Shown here: in pieces, positions 46,482 to 55,261 of the stretch
Layout of the letters: each line of letters opens with the position of its first letter
Position numbering within the stretch: position 1 is the first letter of the stretch
Assembly (NCBI GenBank): GCA_019058445.1
Contig: JAHPZA010000004.1
Span: 186,001-250,000, forward strand
Source: Promethearchaeota archaeon
GTDB taxonomy: Archaea > Asgardarchaeota > Lokiarchaeia > Sigyniarchaeales > SOKP01
DNA length: 64,000 nt
Direction: 5' to 3'
Notes under the pieces: generated by a model
The model's database searches: none
What the model was told of the DNA's origin: nothing
Seen by the model: the letters and a program-made list of their open reading frames with translations, nothing else
Program-made: the position numbers and the translations under genes

Positions 46482-47717
46482 ATGTCGTTTTTCAATGACG
46501 AAGTAATGCAAAGAATTAGATTCCTCCATTACTCAATTAAAAAAGTAGAAGCCGCATTAGACAAAGACGACGAAGAATACTCTTTAGATGACCTCAATCT
46601 AGTATTAGAATACACTATGATTCTAAACATAAATTATAAAAACGAGAGTCATAAAAAAATCCTAAACGAGTTAGATATCACCCCTTCTTTTCATGATTAT
46701 ATAGAGAATAGGGATATTGATATTGAGGACTTAATGTTTGAATGTGCTAGAGCTTTATGGGTGTTAGCAAGAGCATATTCTCATCTCTCAGAAAGTTTTG
46801 AGGAAGATGAAGATTGGGAAAATGCCATTATTGCGATGGTTGAATGTAGCAAAATTTATAAGACTGCTGCTTATTTTAGTGCTGCTACAGTGTATCAAAA
46901 TGACAAGGGTAGCTTAATATCCGCCGAGCAGTTAGAATTAAACTCAGAAGAGGCAAGAGTATGGGCACAGAGTATCGCAGCATCATGGGAAGAAATTAAA
47001 AACAATATATATTTTGCCTCGAAATTATATTCAGGCCTTTCCTTGCTTTCAAAAAGACTTTTCTACCTTAGGAAACATGAAGAAAAGAAACGTCAAAAAA
47101 TAAGGGCTCAATTTCATTATGATATGGGTAGAGCTTGTCAATTAAAAGCCATAGCCTCATTAGAATCTTCTATTGCTCCTATTAATAAAGAAAAAGTAAG
47201 AAAACTTAAGCAAAAAGCTCAATTTTATTATTTAAAAGCGAGAGATATTTGGGAATGGATGCTTGACAATTTAAATAACCTGGATCTCGAAGAAAAGAAT
47301 AGTATCGAGAATAATATCTCAATCGTTAAAGAAAACATTCAAGAAATTGACGATGAAGTCTTAGAATATGAAGAAATTAAGAAAATCCAAGATCCTGAGC
47401 CAATAATTATTATTCCTGAAAATTTAGCGCCATTCGTACCTAAAAGTACCGTCTATTTAACAAAGTTCATCCCAAAAGATCTGAATATTAAACGATTTAA
47501 GAATTTCCAAAGAAAGAAATTAGAGAAGAAAATTCCTTATAGCAAAAAGGAAAAATTACTGGACAAAAAAGCAGGAGTAATAAGAACAATCAATGAGTTA
47601 AAAGTTCTAAAAGAAAATAAAGAAATTGATCTCGAAAAATTTGCTGACCTTATGGAAAAGTATTCCACAAAACTTGAAATGATTGATACTGCTATTGAAA
47701 AATTAACGAAATCATAG
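46482..47717 (+). CDS. Helical solenoid protein, possibly BRO1/TPR-like
   Basis: 411 residues, almost wholly helical. Residues about 75-270 contain successive helix pairs with Ala-rich packing ('MFECARALWVLARAYSHL', 'CSKIYKTAAYFSAATVY', 'HYDMGRACQLKAIASLE', 'QFYYLKARDIWEWML'). This recalls BRO1 or TPR solenoids, which in eukaryotes dock ESCRT-III. A Pro-rich linker and basic coiled-coil tail end the protein. The BRO1 idea is inference; structure prediction would decide. It lacks any enzyme motif. Confidence 0.6.
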   Translation: MSFFNDEVMQRIRFLHYSIKKVEAALDKDDEEYSLDDLNLVLEYTMILNINYKNESHKKILNELDITPSFHDYIENRDIDIEDLMFECARALWVLARAYSHLSESFEEDEDWENAIIAMVECSKIYKTAAYFSAATVYQNDKGSLISAEQLELNSEEARVWAQSIAASWEEIKNNIYFASKLYSGLSLLSKRLFYLRKHEEKKRQKIRAQFHYDMGRACQLKAIASLESSIAPINKEKVRKLKQKAQFYYLKARDIWEWMLDNLNNLDLEEKNSIENNISIVKENIQEIDDEVLEYEEIKKIQDPEPIIIIPENLAPFVPKSTVYLTKFIPKDLNIKRFKNFQRKKLEKKIPYSKKEKLLDKKAGVIRTINELKVLKENKEIDLEKFADLMEKYSTKLEMIDTAIEKLTKS

Positions 47718-47719
47718 AA

Positions 47720-48220
47720 CTAATCTAACTGCCTGGAATGGATTCTTTCTCTTTTTATATACATCCTACGGTTTTTATCTAACTCATGTTTTCTCTGAGT
47801 TTCTTCTAAAAATACCAAATCATACACTTCCTTTAATATCACTCCAAAAAGACATAATTCCAATAGCATGATTAATATAATCATCATAACCTGCAAATTA
47901 TGTAAATCTCGAAATAACAGTAAGCCCATTAAAAAAAAATGGATTAAATAACATAATGAAATGATTCCAATTCTTTTTCCAAATTTGATAATGTGTTTAT
48001 CTTCTAATTTAAAGATTTTTTCCAATCTCAGGGCTTCTAATAAGTAGTACAAACTGAAGATCAGATTAATCATACTTAAAATTATAATAAAATTTTGATC
48101 TTCAATTCCTAAATTAATATAGGGGCTTAGGAGAATTGAACCCACCATAAATGTAAGTGAGAATATAAATATTAATAAAGCCAAAGAGAGTAACCCTTCT
48201 CGAAACTCTTTAAAATCCAT
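47720..48220 (-). CDS. Four-helix membrane protein
   Basis: 166 residues with four hydrophobic helices and a basic C-terminal tail ('KNRRMYIKRERIHSRQ'). It ends 2 nt from the convergent solenoid gene. Function unknown. Confidence 0.6.
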   Translation of the reverse strand: MDFKEFREGLLSLALLIFIFSLTFMVGSILLSPYINLGIEDQNFIIILSMINLIFSLYYLLEALRLEKIFKLEDKHIIKFGKRIGIISLCYLIHFFLMGLLLFRDLHNLQVMMIILIMLLELCLFGVILKEVYDLVFLEETQRKHELDKNRRMYIKRERIHSRQLD

Positions 48221-48431
48221 GTCAAAATTAATTTTAGGAATCCGTAATTAGGTGATTAATAATAGTAAACACTCGTCAAATTAATAGTCATGGAAATATA
48301 TTATCACACGAAATTTGTGGGATAAATAATAATGTGTTCATGATATATTTTCTATTTTTAAATGAAAAGACTGCGCTAATTTTCTGATTTATTGCATTTT
48401 TCTTTAAATACTTTGAGAAGGTTAAACATTT

Positions 48432-48818
48432 ATGATCACATTTGATAAAATCAAATATCATTCGGACTTAGGAAATCTGAAATGTGGAATTTGTGGTGAA
48501 CCATTTAGAGCAGACACCGACATTTACTATTCTCAGAAAGTTAGCGGATATGTTTGCGAGAAATGCATAAAAAGGTTTTCAAAACAGCAAATTGAGGAAT
48601 TTCTGGTGTTGTTTAATACCTATAAAGGGCATTTTGGGCAATTTAATATCTCCGTAATGACATTAAAACACATGATTATTGAGTTTTTTGACCTTATTTC
48701 ATATACTAGCCATACCGATATAATCGAGCTAAATATGAGACTGAGACATCAAGCGTTATTATATGGATATACTCCCGAGCAGCTTATAGAACTCATGAAG
48801 AGAATTATTGCAAAATAA
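48432..48818 (+). CDS. Small protein with N-terminal zinc finger
   Basis: 128 residues. Two Cys pairs, 'CGIC' at about 20-23 and 'CEKC' at about 46-49, form a treble-clef-like zinc site, followed by a helical domain ('LVLFNTYKGHFGQFN'). A GGT-type SD lies 9 nt before the ATG. Its role may be nucleic-acid or protein binding. Confidence 0.65.
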   Translation: MITFDKIKYHSDLGNLKCGICGEPFRADTDIYYSQKVSGYVCEKCIKRFSKQQIEEFLVLFNTYKGHFGQFNISVMTLKHMIIEFFDLISYTSHTDIIELNMRLRHQALLYGYTPEQLIELMKRIIAK

Positions 48819-48895
48819 TTCCATTATTCAGAATGTAAGTTTTTGATCGATTACAATTTGGAAACGTATTAAAATTACTAAAATTTGAATTACTT

Positions 48896-49165
48896 ATGTC
48901 TAAGGACCAAATTTCATTACTGGAAAAAATTTCTGAAAAACTTTCTGACTTACTTTATCTAAATGGAATTATTGCAACTGAACTCATTAAAATAACAGAA
49001 AATACAGCAACTATTCGACGGGGGGAAGAATTTTTGGAGAAGACTCCCTGTCCTTCTGAGCACTATGAATTAAACACAAGAATCATTAGTATCTTGAAGA
49101 AATTTACAAAGAAATCAGAAGATTTAGCTGGTTTAGAAAAACATGTATTAAAACATATCGAATAA
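48896..49165 (+). CDS. Small helical protein
   Basis: 89 residues, helical and charged, with one Cys. It lies 77 nt after the zinc-finger gene and could be in the same transcript. No family was recognised. Confidence 0.5.
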   Translation: MSKDQISLLEKISEKLSDLLYLNGIIATELIKITENTATIRRGEEFLEKTPCPSEHYELNTRIISILKKFTKKSEDLAGLEKHVLKHIE

Positions 49166-49184
49166 TCAGGTCTAATTAAAAATT

Positions 49185-49253
49185 ATGCCAGATGAATTTG
49201 ATAAGTTTGTAGAAAACTTTCTAAAGGAAATAATCAAAGAGGAAATTGAATAA
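49185..49253 (+). CDS. Possible micropeptide (22 residues)
   Basis: A short acidic-basic helix frame (MPDEFDKFVENFL...) begins 19 nt after the preceding stop. Only the protein-like composition supports it. Confidence 0.18.
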   Translation: MPDEFDKFVENFLKEIIKEEIE

Positions 49254-49343
49254 AACAACGAGAAAATTGTAAATTAGTCATAAACACATTAACGCACACA
49301 ATTCAAAAATATAAAAAATAATGAAACCTAAGTTAAAATCATA

Positions 49344-50066
49344 ATGGAAAATATTAATATCGAAAATTTTGATATCCCTATAGAAGAAGACAATATTAAT
49401 CTGAAAAGTTCAATTTATTATAATTCAAAAATCCCCCCAAAAGCTCCGTGGGTAATTAATTGTGCTGGTTTATTAGACCATAGAGGGAGTCCTTTTGTTC
49501 AAATGTTCACTGAACGATTTGTAAATGCCGGCTATTATGTTTTGTCTTATGATTATCGAGCACATGGAGAAACCAAGAAACAAACGCGTGGACCTTGGCT
49601 TAGACATATTTTTAAGATTTTTACCGATATCAATGATGTAATTAATTGGGTTTTTGATAATCAATCCCACAGACTGTTAGAAGATGGTATTGCATTATTT
49701 GGAAGAAGTTTAGGGGCAGCGTTGATTCTAACCCAGGGATATATAAATGAGCATGCGAAGAAGTTAATTGCCTTGTGTGCGCGATATGATTATGCTCAAA
49801 TAAAAGGTATTGAGTTCCCTGAAGATGTCATAAAACATATTAGTCCAAGATATTATTTGAAAAAAGATCCTTCAAATTATACGAGAATTATGATTGCCCA
49901 TTGTGAGGATGATCCAAGAATTCCCTTTGAGCATTTTTTAAAGATAAAGGAACATCTCGGATTTGAGAATGAAAATGCGATTAATTATGAGACGGGAGGG
50001 CATTCCTTTAAAGGGCATAGGGATGAATTATTTGAGAAAGTTATTGAATTTTTAAACAAAAAATAG
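49344..50066 (+). CDS. Alpha/beta hydrolase (first of a tandem pair)
   Basis: 240 residues. The nucleophile elbow 'GRSLG' has Ser122; Asp in 'CEDDPRIPF' and His in 'GGHSFKGH' complete the triad. The oxyanion region is 'AGLLDHRGSP'. It has no signal peptide, so it is cytosolic, and resembles acyl-esterase/lysophospholipase-like hydrolases. The next gene is a close paralogue 55 nt downstream. Confidence 0.88.
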   Translation: MENINIENFDIPIEEDNINLKSSIYYNSKIPPKAPWVINCAGLLDHRGSPFVQMFTERFVNAGYYVLSYDYRAHGETKKQTRGPWLRHIFKIFTDINDVINWVFDNQSHRLLEDGIALFGRSLGAALILTQGYINEHAKKLIALCARYDYAQIKGIEFPEDVIKHISPRYYLKKDPSNYTRIMIAHCEDDPRIPFEHFLKIKEHLGFENENAINYETGGHSFKGHRDELFEKVIEFLNKK

Positions 50067-50127
50067 ATTTGTCATCCAAAAAGGAATATTTTTTTAATAA
50101 TTTTAAATATGAACAATTCATTTGATT

Positions 50128-50859
50128 ATGGAAACAATTCAAATTGAAAATGTTGACATTCCGATAAAATCGGATAATGTTAATCTTAAAGGATCCATAT
50201 ATTTTACATCACGTACACCTCAAAAGGCTCCATGGATAATTACGTTGGCCGCTTTTGGAGGTCATAGGAAAACTAAATTTATTAAGACTTATAATGAAAG
50301 ATTTGCTAATGCTGGATATTATGTGTTATCTTATGATCACCGTGGTCATGGAGAAACTCTTAAAGAAACGGGGGAATTGTTTTCTAAACGAGGATATCAA
50401 ATGTATCCGAAAATTTATTCAGATATCAACGAAGTAATGAGTTGGATTTTGGAAACACAATCTGAAAGACTGTTGGATGATAAAATTGCATTATTTGGGA
50501 GAAGTCTAGGAGGGGCTATTATATTAACACATGGCTTTCTGGATACTAGAGCTAAAAGATTAATTGCTTTAGCTGGTCGTTATGACTATGAAATCCATAG
50601 GATAAAATTCCCTAAAGAAACCATAAAAAAAATCAGTCCAAAATATTTTTTGAAGAAAAGTTCTTCAAATAATGAACGAATTTTAATCTTTCACTGTCGA
50701 GATGACGATATTGTACCGTTTGAAAATTTTACTCATATAAAAGAGCATCTTGGCTTAAATCAGGAGAATAGCATAATCTTTGAAACAGGAGCACATTCAT
50801 TTAGGGGGCATCGTGATGAAATATTTGAGTATTCATTAGAATTCTTAAAAAAATTATAA
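50128..50859 (+). CDS. Alpha/beta hydrolase (second of a tandem pair)
   Basis: 243 residues from the ATG at 50128; a TTG two codons earlier is possible. It shares with its neighbour the opening 'NVDIPIKSDNVNLKGSIY', 'GRSLGGA' nucleophile, Asp in 'CRDDDIVPF' and His in 'GAHSFRGH'. Roughly half of the residues are identical by eye, so the pair is a diverged tandem duplication. A short insert after the 'HRGHGETL' loop distinguishes it. Confidence 0.88.
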   Translation: METIQIENVDIPIKSDNVNLKGSIYFTSRTPQKAPWIITLAAFGGHRKTKFIKTYNERFANAGYYVLSYDHRGHGETLKETGELFSKRGYQMYPKIYSDINEVMSWILETQSERLLDDKIALFGRSLGGAIILTHGFLDTRAKRLIALAGRYDYEIHRIKFPKETIKKISPKYFLKKSSSNNERILIFHCRDDDIVPFENFTHIKEHLGLNQENSIIFETGAHSFRGHRDEIFEYSLEFLKKL

Positions 50860-50907
50860 AATAAGGGCAATAATTATTATATTAAATTATTATAAAGTGT
50901 GAAGTCA

Positions 50908-51813
50908 ATGGAAAAAATATTAATTGTAGGGCCTGCATCTCAAATTCTTGGGGTAAAAATTGCGAATGAATTAGGCATAGAAAGCCTTAATACCGAATTC
51001 AAGACATTTCCGGATGGGGAAAACTATTTGCGAGTTAATATCGAAGATGAAACGAAAATAATGGGAACGGAGGTAATTATCGTTCAATCTACAGGTCCAA
51101 GTTCCAGCGGAAATCAAAATTCCAGATTATTTGAGCTTTTTATGATGATAAGTACTGTTAAGCGAATGGGGGCTGCAAAAATTATAGTAATTATACCCTA
51201 TCTCGCTTATGCTCGCCAAGATAAAGTTTTTAGACCAGGAGAATGTGTATTTGCAAATGTAATTTTAAGTATTATTGACTCGATGAGAATTGATGAGCTT
51301 TATGTATGTGATGTACATGCACCTAAGGTTTTACAAGATTTAATATGCAATAAAGTTGTAAATATTGACACTATGAAAATTTTAGCTGAATATATTAAAG
51401 AGTTGGGCGCAAAGGACATCGTTGTCGTGTCCCCTGATAAAGGCGCTGTGGAAAGATCAAAAGCATTTGCAAAATATTTTGGAGAGGATGTTCCAGTAGA
51501 TTTTTTTGAGAAAAAAAGAGATGTCAAAACAGGTGATATCACAATGACCGGCAAGTTAAGCCTTCAAGGAAAGGATGTTGTCATTTCAGATGATATCATA
51601 GCTACAGGAGGAACCATGGCTTCAGCAATTAAATTATCTAAAGAAAGTGGTGCCAATAAGGTGTATGCTGTTGCATCACATGCACTTTTATTACAAAATG
51701 CTAAATATCGTATCCTAAGTGCAGGAGCAGATGAGATAATTGGGACTGATTCTATAGATAATGAAGCTGCCAAAGTTTCGTTAGCAAAGGCAATTGCCGA
51801 TTACTTAAAATAA
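50908..51813 (+). CDS. prs: Ribose-phosphate pyrophosphokinase
   Basis: 301 residues from the ATG at 50908 (GTG three codons earlier is in frame). It makes PRPP from ribose 5-phosphate and ATP. Visible are 'KTFPDGENYLR', 'PYLAYARQDK' with the catalytic loop region, metal-binding 'DVHAPK', and the PRPP loop 'VISDDIIATGGTMA'. The length is that of the short archaeal form. Confidence 0.94.
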   Translation: MEKILIVGPASQILGVKIANELGIESLNTEFKTFPDGENYLRVNIEDETKIMGTEVIIVQSTGPSSSGNQNSRLFELFMMISTVKRMGAAKIIVIIPYLAYARQDKVFRPGECVFANVILSIIDSMRIDELYVCDVHAPKVLQDLICNKVVNIDTMKILAEYIKELGAKDIVVVSPDKGAVERSKAFAKYFGEDVPVDFFEKKRDVKTGDITMTGKLSLQGKDVVISDDIIATGGTMASAIKLSKESGANKVYAVASHALLLQNAKYRILSAGADEIIGTDSIDNEAAKVSLAKAIADYLK

Positions 51814-51825
51814 AATCAGTGTATT

Positions 51826-52371
51826 TCAATAATTTTGGAGTATTTCTACCACTAACTTTCTTGTTTTCTTTATTAATTCCTCTTCAGTGGAGTTATTTTC
51901 TATTTTATGATCGGCCTTATTTATCACTTCTTTAAGTCCAAAACCAATTTCTCTTTTATCTCGTTGTTTTATCTCCTCTATTGACTTTGAATCATCACTA
52001 CGAGCTCTTTCATAAAGTCTTTTAAATCTCTCTTGATCACTTAATTCTATCGCTATTAATGGAAATTTCCATTCTTTACGGAATTCATTAACCTCATAAA
52101 AAGATCTTACTCCATCTATTATAATTATCTCATGATCAGATTTCTTAATCAATTCAATACATTTTTTAGCAATCGCAGATGGACCACCCAATTCTCTTAA
52201 ATCTTTAGCTAACTTTCCTAAATTTTCACCGGAGGGGTCAATATTCCTTGTTTTTGCCTCATCTCGTACCACATCTCCCATGGTTATTATTTTCCCTAGA
52301 TCAGCTATTGATTCTATTGCTGTTGATTTTCCAGAACCCGGAAGTCCACAAAATCCTATTATCTTCATCAT
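51826..52371 (-). CDS. UPF0200 P-loop kinase-like protein
   Basis: 181 residues. Walker A 'GLPGSGKST' is at residues 9-17; 'TMGDVVRDEA' and 'IIIDGVRS' match the archaeal UPF0200 family, which is related to adenylate and dephospho-CoA kinases. The substrate is not established. It is convergent with prs, 12 nt apart. Confidence 0.85.
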   Translation of the reverse strand: MMKIIGFCGLPGSGKSTAIESIADLGKIITMGDVVRDEAKTRNIDPSGENLGKLAKDLRELGGPSAIAKKCIELIKKSDHEIIIIDGVRSFYEVNEFRKEWKFPLIAIELSDQERFKRLYERARSDDSKSIEEIKQRDKREIGFGLKEVINKADHKIENNSTEEELIKKTRKLVVEILQNY

Positions 52372-52609
52372 AATTAAAATGAATTTTAACTATAGTTTAT
52401 ATAGAGCAACTAGATTTTTAAAATCTCCAATGAATTTTATACAAAAAAATTTAATTAAGGACTATGTAATAACTTTAAATACTTTAGAATTAATCTATCC
52501 TTATAGACTATACCAAACTTTAAAAAAAAAAGTTTTTTAACAAGTAAAACATGTAACTTATTGTAAAACTTCTTTTATTTCAAATAAAATCAAAATCTTA
52601 TGATTTTTC

Positions 52610-52930
52610 ATGGATAATAACGTTTTTTATATCAAAAATAGAAATGAGAAAGAGAGAATTATCAAGGATGTCATCTTTGCTTTTTCTGGCGGGCAAAAGA
52701 CCTTACAAATTAAAGGAGAAGGTGAAGAAATTTCGACTGCTGTAGAAATAGCTGAAATTCTGAAAAGTAGACTATATCCCGGAATAGAAATAGGAAATGT
52801 TTCGTTAGGAAGTCGTCCGTTTTTTGAACGCAGAAAAAGGGGAAGAAATTATAATAAATATAATAATCGGAATAAAAAAGATTTAGTATCTCAAATAGAA
52901 ATTACGCTCAAAACTAAGACATATATGTGA
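52610..52930 (+). CDS. Alba-family nucleic-acid-binding protein
   Basis: 106 residues. The Alba core is recognised from 'LQIKGEGEEISTAVEIAEIL' and 'GIEIGNVSLGSRPF' with a final strand 'QIEITLKTK'. An Arg/Asn-rich loop ('RRKRGRNYNKYNNRNKK') replaces the usual short beta-hairpin and may grip RNA or DNA. The opening Lys-Lys of chromatin Alba is not seen. The tiny zinc-ribbon gene follows by 3 nt. Confidence 0.85.
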   Translation: MDNNVFYIKNRNEKERIIKDVIFAFSGGQKTLQIKGEGEEISTAVEIAEILKSRLYPGIEIGNVSLGSRPFFERRKRGRNYNKYNNRNKKDLVSQIEITLKTKTYM

Positions 52931-52933
52931 TTT

Positions 52934-53107
52934 ATGACTTCGACTAATTTTAAACATTTAGGACCATTATTGGGAGAATCCCGAACACCTGCAGTATGTG
53001 AGATTTGCGGAAGCTACATTTTTAAGCAAATTTATCATGACGAAAATTCTAACAATAAACAGAAAACTGTTTTTGTCTGTAAAAATTGTCTGAATAATAA
53101 TAAATAG
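52934..53107 (+). CDS. Small zinc-ribbon protein (57 residues)
   Basis: 57 residues with two CxxC knuckles, 'CEIC' at 22-25 and 'CKNC' at 49-52, separated by a short loop; a complete zinc-ribbon spacing. It starts 3 nt after the Alba stop and is probably translated with it. The role may be RNA-related, given the Alba neighbour (inference). Confidence 0.75.
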   Translation: MTSTNFKHLGPLLGESRTPAVCEICGSYIFKQIYHDENSNNKQKTVFVCKNCLNNNK

Positions 53108-53139
53108 TAGGCTTTTGTGCTCGTTACTCGCATTGATAA

Positions 53140-53310
53140 TTAGCTTTTACGATAGTTCATTATTTGTTTTAGCTGCTTTCTTTTTTCTTCAAGAAATTTG
53201 TTCCAATCAAAAGTTAAGATGAAGAACATTATCATAAGCGTGACTAATAGCATTAACGCTTTGGTAATTACTGTTGATTCAATAATGATTGAGTGTTTTT
53301 TTTTCACCAT
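53140..53310 (-). CDS. Small one-TM protein, duplicate of the C-terminus of the VTT protein
   Basis: 56 residues: a short basic opening ('MVKKKHSIIIE') and then 46 residues that match the last 46 of the VTT membrane protein at 58557-59399 at 38 of 46 positions ('FDWNKFLEEKRKQLK' is identical). It includes the last membrane helix and the basic tail. Of 22 codons that differ, 14 are synonymous, which suggests it has been kept as protein rather than drifting as a pseudogene. A role as a small competitor or partner of the full protein is speculative. Confidence 0.6.
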   Translation of the reverse strand: MVKKKHSIIIESTVITKALMLLVTLMIMFFILTFDWNKFLEEKRKQLKQIMNYRKS

Positions 53311-53373
53311 TATTTAAATATAAAATTTTACATTATTGTAATTGGATTCTATAAAATTTTTAAAACTACAATT

Positions 53374-53378
53374 AGGTG
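53374..53378 (+). promoter_or_regulatory. Ribosome binding site deciding a start
   Basis: AGGTG lies 8 nt before the ATG at 53387 and favours it over the upstream in-frame TTG at 53342. Confidence 0.55.
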
Positions 53379-53386
53379 TTAAATTA

Positions 53387-53773
53387 ATGGGATTAAAATT
53401 AGAATTTCAGCAAGAAGCTATATCTGAGGGAAAGAAGAGTTTTGATTATGGGATGGTTCAAATTTCACAAGAACAAAGACAAATAGTCTTAGATGCTTCG
53501 AAAATATTTACACAATATCTTCCTTTCGATGAAACCCCAATGGCAGGTCACATTCTAATTGCAATGAGAAAGTATCAAGAAGAGGCAAAGATAGATATCT
53601 CTAAGATACAGACATTACCAATTGCCCAACAGATTGAACAAGTAAGAGGTGTTCATAGAATGTTAAAGCTGAATTTAACTAAGTATTTGATTAAACATGA
53701 AATGGAACCTTTATTAGACAAAGCAATAAATGAAGCAGAGAAATTTGTTTTAAAACGATTTGAGAATTTTTAA
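53387..53773 (+). CDS. Helical protein of unknown function
   Basis: 128 residues from the ATG chosen by its SD motif; an upstream TTG would add 15 residues. It is helical and soluble ('LPFDETPMAGHILIAMRKYQ'), without Cys or membrane segments. It stands alone before the PAS genes. No family was recognised. Confidence 0.6.
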   Translation: MGLKLEFQQEAISEGKKSFDYGMVQISQEQRQIVLDASKIFTQYLPFDETPMAGHILIAMRKYQEEAKIDISKIQTLPIAQQIEQVRGVHRMLKLNLTKYLIKHEMEPLLDKAINEAEKFVLKRFENF

Positions 53774-53866
53774 ACCAATTTTAAAGAGAGTTTTCATCTT
53801 TGATATTTTATAGTGTAATCCCCTAATTCAACTAAGTAAGATTTCTTTAAACGAGTTAAGATCCAT

Positions 53867-54994
53867 ATGAAAAAAGCAAATGAACATCTAAAGAAGGAAC
53901 GAGAGCCATCTGCATTTGAAACTATGCACGATGATGTATTGAAACTGGGTCTAAAAGAATCTGAAGATATTTTTCAAAATATAATAATAAATACTAAAGA
54001 ACCCATTTTTATCATTGGACTTGATGGAAAGTTTAAGTTTATCTCTCCGCAATATATTGAATTATTGGGGGGAATAAAAATTGATCTTGAAACTAATATC
54101 TTCAAATATATTCATCCAGATGATGTGAATATGTTAATATCATTATTTAAGAAGGGTATAAGAGAAAAAAAGCCAGCTATAAATGAAAACATTGAATTTC
54201 GATTAAAACAAAAAAACAACCAATACATTTGGGTATCAAGTTCGACAAAGAATTACTATAATAGTGATGGGAAACTAATCGGCTTTATTTCCACATTAAG
54301 AGATATTACAGACGAAAAATTAAGCAAAAAAAAATTAGAAGAATCTATAGAAAAATTTAAGTCAATTATAGAACAAACACCTATAGAGATTTATGTTTTA
54401 CAAGATGGACAAATTAAATATACTAATAAACAAGATTTAACATTCAGCGAATATTCTGCGAAAGAAATATTAAAATGGTCAGAAGCCGATATACAGAAAA
54501 TAATTCATCCTGATGATCTAAAAATCATACTAGATCAAGAAAGAATGAAAAGAAAAGGAGAAAAAAACGAAATTCCTAATTACATTTTTCGAATAATTAC
54601 TAAATCTGGAAAAACGATGTGGATTGAAAGCAAAATTAAAAAGATTATTTATCATGGAAATCCTGCTCGTTTAATCACTCTAAAGGAAGCTTCTGAGCAA
54701 AAAAAAACAAAAATATCTACTAAAGTATTTAAAGAAAAAGAAATATTAGCTCTGAAGAACTTTGAAGATATTAAAGAATCATTAAACGGATTATGCCTAC
54801 TTCTTAATATGGCTTATAATCATAATGATATTTATTTATGGACAGGGATTGAAAATCTTAATAAGCTTTATCAGAGAATTATACATTTATTATTGGATGA
54901 GGATGGTATAAAACTCATTAAGCAAAAAATTGAAAAAACTCAAATAGATTTAGATATCAATAATAATGATGAAGTATATTTTAAATTCTCATAA
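53867..54994 (+). CDS. Two-PAS protein without kinase domain
   Basis: 375 residues. PAS1 at about 35-150 ends with the PAC motif 'GFISTLRDITDEK'; PAS2 at about 155-275 ends 'ARLITLKEASEQK'. The last about 90 residues are helical ('FEDIKESLNGLCLLLNMAYNH') and contain no histidine-kinase boxes. It may deliver a signal to the adjacent six-PAS kinase or another partner. It precedes that kinase by 132 nt plus a short frame. Confidence 0.78.
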   Translation: MKKANEHLKKEREPSAFETMHDDVLKLGLKESEDIFQNIIINTKEPIFIIGLDGKFKFISPQYIELLGGIKIDLETNIFKYIHPDDVNMLISLFKKGIREKKPAINENIEFRLKQKNNQYIWVSSSTKNYYNSDGKLIGFISTLRDITDEKLSKKKLEESIEKFKSIIEQTPIEIYVLQDGQIKYTNKQDLTFSEYSAKEILKWSEADIQKIIHPDDLKIILDQERMKRKGEKNEIPNYIFRIITKSGKTMWIESKIKKIIYHGNPARLITLKEASEQKKTKISTKVFKEKEILALKNFEDIKESLNGLCLLLNMAYNHNDIYLWTGIENLNKLYQRIIHLLLDEDGIKLIKQKIEKTQIDLDINNNDEVYFKFS

Positions 54995-55126
54995 CATCCT
55001 TTTTTTTTCTCAAAAACCAAATTAACTTAATCTTATTAATTATTATACCTCCCCTTCTCCTTCCAATTAGGACTATTTCTCATCTAATAGTTTATTATAC
55101 ACAATTGGTTTCAAAGATAAGAAATT

Positions 55127-55261
55127 ATGAGATTAGTATTGATAAAATATAATGAGGAGGAGATAGAAAAAAATGATGATCAACTAAATAATTATAATAG
55201 AAAGTTTCTTAATATTCTAGTTGAGAATATTAATTTTTATGAGGTCTATCAACCATCTTAG
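55127..55261 (+). CDS. Short frame overlapping the kinase start (44 residues)
   Basis: 44 codons (starts MRLVLIKYNEEE, ends FYEVYQPS). It ends 7 nt inside the proposed ATC start of the kinase, so the two would be translationally coupled. It could be a leader peptide or a frameshifted former N-terminus; composition is ordinary. Confidence 0.35.
   Translation: MRLVLIKYNEEEIEKNDDQLNNYNRKFLNILVENINFYEVYQPS
55240..55245 (+). promoter_or_regulatory. SD-like motif before the kinase ATC start
   Basis: TGAGGT lies 9 nt before ATC at 55255. The same spacing is seen for the regulator at 44138. Confidence 0.5.

Noticed and set aside
52379..52540. A 53-codon plus-strand frame after the UPF0200 gene
   Set aside because: No SD motif and low-complexity composition; it lies in the probable promoter region of the divergent UPF0200 gene and ends in an A/T tract.
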